Positions 1-7,780 of a stretch of DNA of 64,000 nucleotides are shown in pieces. Below the pieces are notes generated by a model. It had not been told where the DNA came from. It did no database searches and was given only the letters and a program-made list of their open reading frames with translations. This DNA is from Streptomyces sp. NBC_00704 (GTDB lineage: Bacteria > Actinomycetota > Actinomycetes > Streptomycetales > Streptomycetaceae): assembly GCF_036226605.1 (NCBI RefSeq), contig NZ_CP109000.1:806001-870000 (forward strand). The letters run 5' to 3'. The first letter of the stretch is position 1. Each line of letters starts with the position of its first letter. The position numbers and the translations under genes are program-made.

Positions 1-155
1 ACCCATATGCCGCGCTCCACACCCCCGCAGGCGCCCGTGCCGGGCCCGGCGACCACGGCGGGTCGGCGTCCCTCGACCTCCCGGCCGCCCCGCTCGGCGG
101 TCGTGAGCCCTCGGCGTTCGGGAAGATCCCTGTCCGCCCGGGCGTTGGTAGAAGC

Positions 156-1232
156 GTGAACGATGTGCGTGAGGTCGAGGTGGTCGTCATAGGCGCGGGT
201 CAGGCGGGTCTGGCCGGCGCCTATCACCTGCGGCGCGCCGGCTTCGACCCGGAGCGCGACTTCGTGGTCCTCGACCGGGCCGCGGCTCCGGGCGGCGCCT
301 GGCAGTTCCGCTGGCCCTCGCTGACGTACGGCAAGGTGCACGGGATGCACGCGCTGCCCGGCATGGAGCTGACGGACGCGGATTCCGCCCGGCCGTCGTC
401 CGAGGTGATCGGCGCGTACTTCGCCGCCTACGAGCGCGAGTTCGATCTGCGCGTGCGGCGGCCGGTCGGGGTGCGGGCCGTCCGGGAGGGCGACGACGGG
501 CGCCTTCTGGTGGAGACCTCCGACGGCGCCTGGTCCGCGCGGGCGCTGATCAACGCCACCGGCACCTGGGGCCGGCCGTTCTGGCCCCGCTATCCGGGCC
601 AGGAGACCTTCCGCGGACGACAGCTGCACACCGCGCAGTACCCGGGTCCGGAGGCGTTCGCCGGGGCGCGGGTGGTCGTGGTGGGCGGCGGCGCGTCCGG
701 CACCCAGCATCTGCTGGAGATCGCGCCTCTCGCGGCCGCCACCACCTGGGTGACACGCCGGCCTCCGGTCTTCCGGGAGGGGCCCTTCGACGAGGAGGCG
801 GGCCGTGCGGCGGTCGCGCTCGTGGAGGAACGGGTGCGCCAGGGACTCCCGCCCCGGAGCGTGGTCTCCGTGACGGGTCTGCCGCTCAACGACGCGATCC
901 GCCGGGGACTGGCCGACGGGGTCCTGGACCGGCTGCCCATGTTCGACCGGATCACCCCGGAAGGCGTGGAGTGGAACGACGGCCGACGGGTCGACGCCGA
1001 CGTCATCCTGTGGGCCACGGGCTTCCGGGCTGCCGTCGACCACCTCGCGCCGCTGCGGCTGCGCGAGCCGGGCGGCGGGATCCGGATCGAGGGCACGCGC
1101 GCGGCCGCCGACCCGCGCGTCCATCTCGTCGGCTACGGGCCGTCGGCCAGCACCATCGGCGCCAACCGGGCCGGGCGGGCGGCCGTCCGGGACATCAGGC
1201 GGCTGCTCGCGCGGGAGACGCTCGCCGCCTGA
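156..1232 (+). CDS. Flavin-containing monooxygenase-like NAD(P)/FAD oxidoreductase
   Basis: Predicted cytoplasmic flavoprotein of 358 residues, starting at GTG. An N-terminal FAD-binding Rossmann motif (GAGQAG, residues 13-18) is followed by FRGRQLHTAQY at about 151-161, close to the FMO/Baeyer-Villiger fingerprint FxGxxxHxxxY. A second dinucleotide motif (GGGASG, about 176) suits NADPH, and WATGF lies near 285. This order is that of FMO-like oxidoreductases that oxygenate soft nucleophiles or ketones; the substrate cannot be inferred. It is at the short end of the family. It converges on the mltG-like gene 13 bp downstream. The 155 bp before it hold no recognisable gene. Confidence 0.85.
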   Translation: MNDVREVEVVVIGAGQAGLAGAYHLRRAGFDPERDFVVLDRAAAPGGAWQFRWPSLTYGKVHGMHALPGMELTDADSARPSSEVIGAYFAAYEREFDLRVRRPVGVRAVREGDDGRLLVETSDGAWSARALINATGTWGRPFWPRYPGQETFRGRQLHTAQYPGPEAFAGARVVVVGGGASGTQHLLEIAPLAAATTWVTRRPPVFREGPFDEEAGRAAVALVEERVRQGLPPRSVVSVTGLPLNDAIRRGLADGVLDRLPMFDRITPEGVEWNDGRRVDADVILWATGFRAAVDHLAPLRLREPGGGIRIEGTRAAADPRVHLVGYGPSASTIGANRAGRAAVRDIRRLLARETLAA

Positions 1233-1245
1233 GGGCCCCGGCGGC

Positions 1246-2100
1246 TCATCCGGCAGCGGCGGGCGGGCGCTTGAGGGCCTTCTGGTGGCGGTTGAACTCC
1301 GCGACGTTGCGCTGGTGTTCCGCGAGACTCGCCGTGAAGCGGGTGTCGCCCGGCTTGACGGTGACGAAGTACAGCCAGTCGCCCGGAGTGGGGTTGACGA
1401 CGGCGCGCATGGCGTCCTCGCCGGGGTTGTCGATGGGCGTCGGGGGCAGCCCCATGCGCTGGTAGGAGTTGTACGGGCTCTGGACGCGGGTGTCGCTCTC
1501 CGTCGTCCTCAGCGTGGAGCGGTTCAACGCGTAGTTGATGGTGGAGTCCATCTGCAACGGCATCCCGCGCTCCAGCCGGTTGAACACCACCCGGGCCACC
1601 TTGCCCATGTCCGCCTTGGTGGCCGCCTCCGCCTGGACGAGGCTGGCGACGGTGACCGCCTGATAGACGTTCAGGGCGTTGCGCTGGGCGCCCGCGGTCA
1701 CGGGCGCGCCGTTGAACCGCTTGTCGGCCGTGTCGACCATGTACGCCAGCAGCGTCCGCGGCGTGGCCTTCTCGTCCAGCGGATAGGTCGCCGGGAAGAG
1801 GTACCCCTCCGGGTTGCCCTTGGCGTCGCCCGGCAGTTTCAGGCCGGCCGTCGGCATCGCCTTCCTGGTGGTGCCGGACGGCAGGGCGAGTGCCTTGTCG
1901 ATGGCCGCGTAGACCTGGCTCGCGCGCCAGCCCTCGGGGACGACCAGGGTCCTCGGCTTCGGTTCTTTCTCGGCGTTCCCCAGAGTCAGCAGCGGCACCG
2001 CCACGGCGGTGCCGGCCACGACGGCTCCGGTCGCGATCAGGACGAGACGGCCCCGGCGCGTCAGTCGAATCGTGCTCCGAGGCGGAGTGTTCATCTGCAT
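1246..2100 (-). CDS. mltG: Short endolytic transglycosylase MltG-like protein
   Basis: Membrane-anchored YceG/MltG-family protein of 284 residues, expected to cut nascent peptidoglycan glycan strands outside the cell. One N-terminal transmembrane helix (about 19-40) is followed by the extracytoplasmic domain, with the conserved ASLVQAEA segment (glutamate near 158), the FNRLERGMPLQMDSTINYAL block (about 173-192) and the GLPPTPIDNPG motif (about 217-227). It lacks the long cytoplasmic proline-rich N-terminus of the main actinobacterial MltG, so it is probably a secondary paralogue. ATGs at 2100 and 2094 are both possible starts. The ABC exporter upstream on the same strand ends 53 bp away. Confidence 0.85.
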   Translation of the reverse strand: MQMNTPPRSTIRLTRRGRLVLIATGAVVAGTAVAVPLLTLGNAEKEPKPRTLVVPEGWRASQVYAAIDKALALPSGTTRKAMPTAGLKLPGDAKGNPEGYLFPATYPLDEKATPRTLLAYMVDTADKRFNGAPVTAGAQRNALNVYQAVTVASLVQAEAATKADMGKVARVVFNRLERGMPLQMDSTINYALNRSTLRTTESDTRVQSPYNSYQRMGLPPTPIDNPGEDAMRAVVNPTPGDWLYFVTVKPGDTRFTASLAEHQRNVAEFNRHQKALKRPPAAAG

Positions 2101-2153
2101 GGGGGCACGGTAACCCCCAGACCATTACAAATCTGACATAACCGGGCATACTT

Positions 2154-4067
2154 TCATCTTGTCGGCTCCAGTCGGGCGTCTCGTCGCACCAGGGCCGCGT
2201 ACCGGCCGTCCCGTCGCAGCAGCTCCTCGTGCGTGCCGCGTTCGGCGACCGTGCCGGAGTCGAGGACCACGATCTGGTCGGCGTCCCGAACCGTGGACAG
2301 CCGGTGGGCGATGGTGAGGGTGGTCCGGTTCGCCGAGAGCGCGTCGATGGCGTCCTGGACGGCCTGCTCCGTGCGGGTGTCGAGGGCGCTGGTCGCCTCG
2401 TCCAGGATGAGCACCGGCGGATCGCGCAGGATGGTGCGGGCGATGGCCAGACGCTGCTTCTCCCCGCCCGAGAAGCGGTGTCCGCGCTCGCCGACCACCG
2501 TGTCGTAGCCGTCGGGCAGTCCGGCGATGTGGTCGTGGATCTGCGCCGCCCGGGCCGCCGCGTGCAGTTCCTCGTCGGTGGCGTCCGGCTTGGCGAAGCG
2601 CAGGTTGTCGGCGACCGTCGCATGGAAGAGGTACGTCTCCTGCGAGACGACGCCGACCGCGCGGGCCAGGGTGTCGAAGTCGAGGTCGCGCACGTCGACG
2701 CCGTCGATGGTGACCCGGCCGCCCGTCACGTCGTACAGCCGCGGCACCAGGTGGCCCAGCGTGGACTTGCCCGCGCCGGTCGATCCGACGACGGCCAGGC
2801 TGCCGCCCGGCGGGACGGTGACGTCGATGCCGTCGAGCACCGGCCTGAGCGCCGCACCACCCCTGCCGTCACGCTTGCGGCCGTCACCCTCACGGTCGCC
2901 GCTGCCGTGACGGTCGTCGCCGCCGCGGCCGTCGAGACCGCCGCCGTCGTCAACGCCGTCGGGGTCGTCGTAGCGGAAGACGACGTCCTCGAAGCGCACC
3001 TCGCCCTTGATCTGATCGAGGTGGACCGGGTCCTCGCGCTCGGTGATGTCGATCGGGAGGTCGAGGTACTCGAAGATGCGCTGGAAGAGCGCGAGCGAGG
3101 TCTGGATCTGCACACCGGTCGACAGCAGGCTGACGGCCGGGCGGAACAGGCCCTGTTGCAGCGACACGAAGGCCACGATCGTGCCGAGGGAGACATCGGG
3201 GCCGCCGAGTTGCAGCGCCATGCCGGCCGTCCAGTAGATGACCGCGGGCATGGCCGCCATGACGATCCCGATCACGGCCATGCGCCAGCGTCCGGCCATG
3301 TTCGACCGCACCTCGAGATCCACCAACTGCTCGGACTCGTCCGAGAAGGCCTGGGTGAGCGAGTCGGCGCGGCCCATGGTGCGACCGAGCAGGATGCCGC
3401 TGACGGACAGCGACTCGGTGACCGTCGCGGCCATCGCGGCCATCTGCTTCTGGCGCTGGGTGATGATCTTCTTGCGTTCGTTGCCCACACGGCGGCTGAT
3501 CCACACGAACACCGGCAGCAGCAGGAGCGAGACGACCGTCAGCCGCCAGTCGAGGGCCACCATCGCGATGATCGTGGCGACCACACTGGTGAAGTTCGAG
3601 ACCAGGGAGGTGGCGGTGGAGGTGACGGTGGCCTGCATGCCGCCGATGTCGTTGGCGATGCGGGACTGCACCTCGCCGGTACGCGTGCGCGTGAAGAACG
3701 CCAGGGACATGCGCTGCAGGCGCCCGTAGACGGCCGTCCGCAGGTCGTGCATGACTCGCTGGCCGACCGTGGTGGAGATGAGCGTCTGGAGCACGCCGAA
3801 GACGCCGCCGAGCACGGCGCTGAGGATCATGCCCAGGGCGAGCAGGCTCAGCAGGCCGGTGCGTCCCTGGGGGATCGCGACGTCCAGCGTCTCCTTGAGC
3901 AGGAACGGTGTGGCCACGGCGACCAGCGACGAGGCGGCGACCAGCAGGCCGACGACCGCGAGCCGCGCACGGTAGGGCTTGAAGAGAGCGAGGATGCGGC
4001 GCACCTGGCGGGGCTCGTCTGCCGACGCGCCGGGCGTGGGGGTCCATTCGATGTGATCTCGGGGCAT
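2154..4067 (-). CDS. ABC exporter, fused permease-ATPase
   Basis: Half-transporter of about 637 residues with an N-terminal six-helix exporter domain and a C-terminal ATPase, so it should work as a homodimer exporting small molecules or lipids. The ATPase keeps Walker A (GSTGAGKS), the signature (FSGGEKQRL), Walker B (VLILDEATSALD) and the H-loop (IAHRLSTV). An Asp/Gly/Arg-rich low-complexity insert of about 35 residues sits between the A-loop tyrosine and Walker A. I chose the ATG at 4067 because AGGAG lies just before it, though only two bases away; an in-frame ATG at 4115 falls inside the operator and lacks a ribosome site. It is divergent from a MarR regulator, its likely controller. Confidence 0.9.
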   Translation of the reverse strand: MPRDHIEWTPTPGASADEPRQVRRILALFKPYRARLAVVGLLVAASSLVAVATPFLLKETLDVAIPQGRTGLLSLLALGMILSAVLGGVFGVLQTLISTTVGQRVMHDLRTAVYGRLQRMSLAFFTRTRTGEVQSRIANDIGGMQATVTSTATSLVSNFTSVVATIIAMVALDWRLTVVSLLLLPVFVWISRRVGNERKKIITQRQKQMAAMAATVTESLSVSGILLGRTMGRADSLTQAFSDESEQLVDLEVRSNMAGRWRMAVIGIVMAAMPAVIYWTAGMALQLGGPDVSLGTIVAFVSLQQGLFRPAVSLLSTGVQIQTSLALFQRIFEYLDLPIDITEREDPVHLDQIKGEVRFEDVVFRYDDPDGVDDGGGLDGRGGDDRHGSGDREGDGRKRDGRGGAALRPVLDGIDVTVPPGGSLAVVGSTGAGKSTLGHLVPRLYDVTGGRVTIDGVDVRDLDFDTLARAVGVVSQETYLFHATVADNLRFAKPDATDEELHAAARAAQIHDHIAGLPDGYDTVVGERGHRFSGGEKQRLAIARTILRDPPVLILDEATSALDTRTEQAVQDAIDALSANRTTLTIAHRLSTVRDADQIVVLDSGTVAERGTHEELLRRDGRYAALVRRDARLEPTR

Positions 4068-4111
4068 GGCTCCTACGGAGGGTGTGACGAGGAGGACGGG
4101 CGGAGCGTAGC

Positions 4112-4136
4112 TCATTGTTACCTATACTCACAATGA
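4112..4136. promoter_or_regulatory. Inverted-repeat operator between ABC exporter and marR
   Basis: Perfect 7-bp arms TCATTGT and ACAATGA are separated by 11 bp in the divergent intergenic region. TATACT (4123-4128) reads as a -10 box for the marR gene, and the opposite strand has TATAGG for the exporter, so a bound repressor would block both promoters. MarR dimers typically bind such palindromes. The assignment to this MarR is inferred from position. Confidence 0.65.
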
Positions 4137-4160
4137 ACGGCATCCTGATATTGTTCCCGC

Positions 4161-4685
4161 ATGACCACCCCGGATTCCGACAGTCTGCTCGCCGAGCAAC
4201 TGCTGCGGCTCACGCGCCGGGTGCACCGCATCCAGAAGCGCCATCTGCAGCAGAGCGGGCTGGGTGTCACGCCGGCCCAGGCCCGGCTGCTGCGCACCCT
4301 GGCGCACTGCGCCGCACCGCCGCGCATGGCCGACCTGGCCGCCCGGCTGGAGGTGGTGCCGCGGGCGGTGACGACCCTGGTCGACGGCCTGGAGGCGAGC
4401 GGCCTGGCGCGGCGGGCGCCCGACCCCACCAACCGACGGGTGATCCGGATCGAGCTGACCGAGGGCGGACGCAGGGCGCTGCGCGAACTGCGCGGCGCCC
4501 GCGTGTCGGCGGCGGAGGAGATCCTCGACCCGCTGACCACCCTGGAGCGCGAGGTGCTGAGCGGTCTGCTGGACGCCCTGGTCGGCGGCGAGCCGGCGGA
4601 CCACGAGCCGGCACGCGAACGGGAACGGGCGCAGCACCGGGAGCGGGCAGGGGAAGGTTCGGGGGAACCGGGCCACGCCTGCTGA
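4161..4685 (+). CDS. MarR-family transcriptional regulator
   Basis: A 174-residue winged-helix regulator of the MarR family. The core DNA-binding region runs from about 35 to 110, with the recognition helix around LAARLEVVPRAVTTLVDGLE and the wing around APDPTNRRVIRIELTEGG, the usual DxRxxxxxLT-type pattern. The C-terminal 25 residues are a charged Glu/Arg-rich tail. It is transcribed away from the ABC exporter, and a 25-bp inverted repeat sits between them, so it probably represses both genes until an exported toxic compound binds. The ligand is unknown. No clear Shine-Dalgarno precedes the ATG; the -10 box is 33 bp upstream. Confidence 0.9.
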   Translation: MTTPDSDSLLAEQLLRLTRRVHRIQKRHLQQSGLGVTPAQARLLRTLAHCAAPPRMADLAARLEVVPRAVTTLVDGLEASGLARRAPDPTNRRVIRIELTEGGRRALRELRGARVSAAEEILDPLTTLEREVLSGLLDALVGGEPADHEPARERERAQHRERAGEGSGEPGHAC

Positions 4686-4700
4686 GCGGCACGCGAACGG

Positions 4701-4745
4701 GCCGTGCCACGCCCCTCCGCAAAATGCCGGAGGAGCGGGCACGGC
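4701..4745. terminator. Stem-loop between convergent marR and dctA
   Basis: Two nested stems: GCCGTGCC (4701-4708) pairs with GGCACGGC (4738-4745), and CCTCCG (4714-4719) pairs with CGGAGG (4728-4733), with an A-rich loop. It lies between two converging genes and can serve both strands. No U tract follows, which is common in Streptomyces. Confidence 0.7.
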
Positions 4746-4810
4746 GTGTGAATCGGGGTCAGGGTTCGGGTCAGGATCGAGGTTCGGCTCGGGGCGCGGG
4801 TCGGGGGCGG

Positions 4811-6271
4811 TCAGGCGACCTCGGTAGCGGACTCCTTGGTGGGCTGAACCGGGATCCCGCCCACGGCGCCGGCCACCGTACCGGCCCCCTGGGAATCGTC
4901 GGGGCGACCCTGGGAGACCTCGGGGTCCCGGGAGACCTCGGAGCCCCCTGAGCCCTCGGGCTCCCCCTCCGTCCCCTCCGGGACGTCGCCGTCCAGCACC
5001 CTCCTGGCCCGCTCCAGGTCGAGCGCACCCTCCCAGCGGGAGACGGCGAAGACGGCGACGCAGTTGCCCAGCAGGTTGGTGACGACGCGCATCGAGTCCA
5101 TGATCCGGTCCACGCCCAGCAGCAGCGCCACCGCGCCGGCGGGCACGGCCCCCAGCGAGGAAGCGGTCGCCGACAGCGCGAGGAAGGCCGAGCCGGGGAT
5201 CCCGGCCATGCCCTTGCTGGTGAGCATCAGCACCAGGACCACCGTGACCTGCTGGCCCAGGCTCAGGTCCACGCCCACCGCCTGGGCGATGAACAGCGTG
5301 CCGATCGACAGATACAGCGAGGCGCCGTCCAGGTTGAAGGAGTAGCCCGTCGGCAGCACGAGGCCCACGGCGTCGTCGCGGGCTCCGGCCCTGCGCAGCT
5401 TCTGCATCACGCGGGGCATGACGGATTCGGTGGACGCCGTACCGAGCGCGAGGAGCATCTCCGCACGGATGTAGCGCAGGAACTTCCACAGGCTCAACCC
5501 GGTGACCATGCGCAGGGCGACGGCGAGCAGGGCGATGAACAGGGCCGCCGCCGCGTAGCACAGGGCGATCAGTTTGCCGTAGGTCTCGATCACCCCGAGG
5601 CCGTAGTTGCCGATCAGGACGGCCGTCGCGCCGAACACCGCGATCGGCGCCAGCCGCATGACGAACCCGACGACGGCGAAGACGATCTCCTGGGCCTGCT
5701 CGACGGCCGGCAGCACCTTGGGCACCCTCGTGGGGCCGAGATGCAGCAGCGCGGCTCCCACCAGACAGGCGAGGACGAGCACTTGGAGCAGGGAGTTCTC
5801 GGCGAACGCGCCGACGAAACTGGTGGGGAGCGCGTTCACGACGAACTCGGCCGTCGAGGGCAGCGAACCGCCGCCGGTCTTCGCGTCGACCGCGGCGGTG
5901 TCGAGCGTGGCGGGGTCCACGTCCATGCCGGCGCCCGGCCGGACGATGTTGGCGGCCAGCAGCCCGATGACCAGGGCGAAGGTACTCGCGACCTCGAACC
6001 AGACCAGCGCCTTCACGCCGATCCGGCCGAAGGCCCTCAGATCCCCGGCCTTGGCGATGCCGACGACGACCACGCAGAACACCAGGGGCGAGATGATCGT
6101 CTTGATGAGCCGGGTGAACCCGTCGCCGAGCGGCTGGAGATCCGTGGCAACGCCGGGCCACAGTCTTCCGACGAGCACGCCGAGGACCAGCGCGACGGCG
6201 ACCTGGGCGAAGAGCGAGGTACGCAGTACGCGTACGACGCGTCGCGAGGCGGACGGGGCGGACGGCTGCAC
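4811..6271 (-). CDS. dctA: Dicarboxylate/amino acid:cation symporter
   Basis: Polytopic membrane protein of about 486 residues from the DAACS family (DctA/GltP), taking up C4-dicarboxylates or acidic amino acids with H+ or Na+. Typical blocks are present: the early KTIISPLVFCVVVVGI segment, GYSFNLDGASLYLSIGTLF in the substrate region, the TSKGMAGIPGSAF hairpin, and LLLGVDRIMDSMRVVTNLLGN near the end. The last 60 residues form a Glu/Gly-rich tail. GTG 6271 is preferred over GTG 6277 because AGGAG then sits five bases upstream. The 5' region contains tandem repeats and a palindrome that may regulate it. Dicarboxylate specificity is inferred from overall resemblance to DctA. Confidence 0.88.
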   Translation of the reverse strand: MQPSAPSASRRVVRVLRTSLFAQVAVALVLGVLVGRLWPGVATDLQPLGDGFTRLIKTIISPLVFCVVVVGIAKAGDLRAFGRIGVKALVWFEVASTFALVIGLLAANIVRPGAGMDVDPATLDTAAVDAKTGGGSLPSTAEFVVNALPTSFVGAFAENSLLQVLVLACLVGAALLHLGPTRVPKVLPAVEQAQEIVFAVVGFVMRLAPIAVFGATAVLIGNYGLGVIETYGKLIALCYAAAALFIALLAVALRMVTGLSLWKFLRYIRAEMLLALGTASTESVMPRVMQKLRRAGARDDAVGLVLPTGYSFNLDGASLYLSIGTLFIAQAVGVDLSLGQQVTVVLVLMLTSKGMAGIPGSAFLALSATASSLGAVPAGAVALLLGVDRIMDSMRVVTNLLGNCVAVFAVSRWEGALDLERARRVLDGDVPEGTEGEPEGSGGSEVSRDPEVSQGRPDDSQGAGTVAGAVGGIPVQPTKESATEVA

Positions 6272-6330
6272 GGGCACTCCTGAGGGGGACGGCCAGCGGT
6301 GCGGAGCACGGGGGCACCGGACAGGGCGGT

Positions 6331-6390
6331 ACGGGACTTGACGGCACGGGAGTTGACGGCACGGGAGTTGACGGCACCGGAGTCGACGGC
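6331..6390. repeat. Four tandem 15-bp repeats upstream of dctA
   Basis: Consensus ACGGGAGTTGACGGC occurs in four consecutive copies (6331, 6346, 6361, 6376). The two middle copies are identical and the outer two differ by one or two bases. They lie 60-120 bp upstream of the dctA start in a non-coding region. Confidence 0.85.
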
Positions 6391-6446
6391 ACGGGCATGG
6401 GTACGGGACTTGGCGGCACGGCGAAACCGAAGGGGACTTCTGCCAT

Positions 6447-6464
6447 ACGGAAAGCGGTTTCCGT
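6447..6464. promoter_or_regulatory. Palindrome upstream of dctA
   Basis: Perfect arms ACGGAAA and TTTCCGT flank a 4-bp spacer, about 180 bp upstream of dctA. It has the size of a dimeric regulator site, but no regulator is next to it, so its partner is unknown. Confidence 0.4.
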
Positions 6465-6579
6465 GCCCATCACTGTGCAGCCGCCGTTGATCGTCCGCGA
6501 AACCGCCGTGTTTCCGTCAGGTAAATCCCGGCCGGGCAGATCCCGTCCCGGGCGATACGTCGTGGACGGAATCGACCCG

Positions 6580-6710
6580 AACGCTCAAGTCCTTCAGATC
6601 CCTCAACCCCCTCAGGCGCCTCAAGCCCTTCGAGCCCTTTGAACCTTTGGCCCTTTGGCCCTTTGGCCCTTCGAGGCCCCAGCCCCCCGAGACCCCGCAC
6701 CCTCAAGACC
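6580..6710. other. Pyrimidine-rich low-complexity spacer
   Basis: Between the dctA upstream region and the end of the transpeptidase gene, the + strand is a run of short CCTCAR and CCTTTGG words, including three consecutive TTTGGCCC copies near 6645-6670 and two CTCAAGAC copies near 6708. I see no gene or terminator stem. Confidence 0.5.
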
Positions 6711-7526
6711 TCAAGACCTCAGCGCGGCCCTGTCTCCCATGACCACCACGGGATGCTCGTCCGGGTCCAAGGTGCGCAACAGGTGCTCCATCGCCTCCCG
6801 GGACACGCTGACGCAGGCCGACGTGCCGCTGCCGTGGTCCATGTGCAGCCAGATGCCTCCGCCCTTGTCCTCGCCCTCGGGCCGTCTCGGATCGTCGGGC
6901 GGGGCTCCCTTGACGCGGTTGTAGTCGATGGCGATGACGTAGTCGAAGTCGTGCCAGTGCGACTTGGCCCACCAGCGCGGCGCCGCGAAGGACGCGGATC
7001 TCGCGTAGGGCAGCCGGGCCCCGGGGTCGGCGAGCACCCCGCCCGCGTCGCTGAGCGTGAACACCCCGACCGGACTGCGGTTGTCGCCGGCCCGGTGCCG
7101 GGCCGTCCAGCCTCTCTTGCCGTTGTGTCCCGGCCAGGCACGGACACGCTCCCAGCGCGGACCGCGTCTGGCGTAGAGCACCACGGTGGCCCGCGCGGAG
7201 TCCTTCCCGTCGCCGTACACCGCCACGACCTGTCGCGCGGCCACGGGAATCCGTCGCCGCATCCGGTCGCCGAGACCGGGCAGGCTCGTCACCACGCCCG
7301 CGCCCGCGCCTGCTTCCTCCTCCGCCGCCGCCGTCGCTCCCGGTGAATGTCCGGCGCCCAGCGCACCGTCCCCCGTCCCACCGCCATCAGCGCGCCCTGC
7401 TGCGGCACCTGCCACACCGTCACTTCCGCGTTCCGCGCTCGCTCCGCCGCAAGCGGCCAGGGCCGCGAACAGGAAAACGGACGCCACCGCCGCGGCTGCC
7501 GCACGCCGCTCATCGCCGAGTCGCAT
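6711..7526 (-). CDS. L,D-transpeptidase-like (YkuD) lipoprotein
   Basis: Predicted lipoprotein of 271 residues: positively charged N-terminus, hydrophobic stretch and lipobox LAAC near residue 25, then an Ala/Gly-rich linker. The C-terminal half resembles YkuD-type L,D-transpeptidases, which make 3-3 cross-links in peptidoglycan: RHRAGDNRSPVGVFTLSDAGG is the usual substrate-loop block, and GIWLHMDHGSGTSACVSVS carries histidine and catalytic cysteine. The cysteine motif is SACVS rather than the usual HGC(I/V)R, so activity may differ. The ATG at 7526 places the signal peptide correctly; upstream in-frame codons would add about 45 unneeded residues. Confidence 0.75.
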   Translation of the reverse strand: MRLGDERRAAAAAVASVFLFAALAACGGASAERGSDGVAGAAAGRADGGGTGDGALGAGHSPGATAAAEEEAGAGAGVVTSLPGLGDRMRRRIPVAARQVVAVYGDGKDSARATVVLYARRGPRWERVRAWPGHNGKRGWTARHRAGDNRSPVGVFTLSDAGGVLADPGARLPYARSASFAAPRWWAKSHWHDFDYVIAIDYNRVKGAPPDDPRRPEGEDKGGGIWLHMDHGSGTSACVSVSREAMEHLLRTLDPDEHPVVVMGDRAALRS

Positions 7527-7689
7527 CGGACCATGCTCGCATCGCTTTCCGGACTTCTCACGCCGTTTCAGGACACCGAGCCGGGTCGGGCGGTGCCCGG
7601 ATCCCGCCGACGCCACGGAAAACCGGTTGATTCCGACCAGGTCCCGACGCGAACCTTGCACGGTTTGCTGCCGCGGTCCGCGGGCCTTC

Positions 7690-7760
7690 CGTCCGCCGCC
7701 GCTCCCTCACCTCTCGCCCCCTCGCTCCCTCCCCGCCCGCCTTTCCCCTCTCCTCCCCTG
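7690..7760. other. Polypyrimidine tract upstream of the ABC pair
   Basis: About 70 bp that is almost entirely C and T on the + strand, just before the first ABC gene, which has no obvious ribosome-binding site. Such tracts can adopt unusual structures; no function is proven. Confidence 0.35.
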
Positions 7761-7780
7761 ACTCGAACCACTGGGACGCC

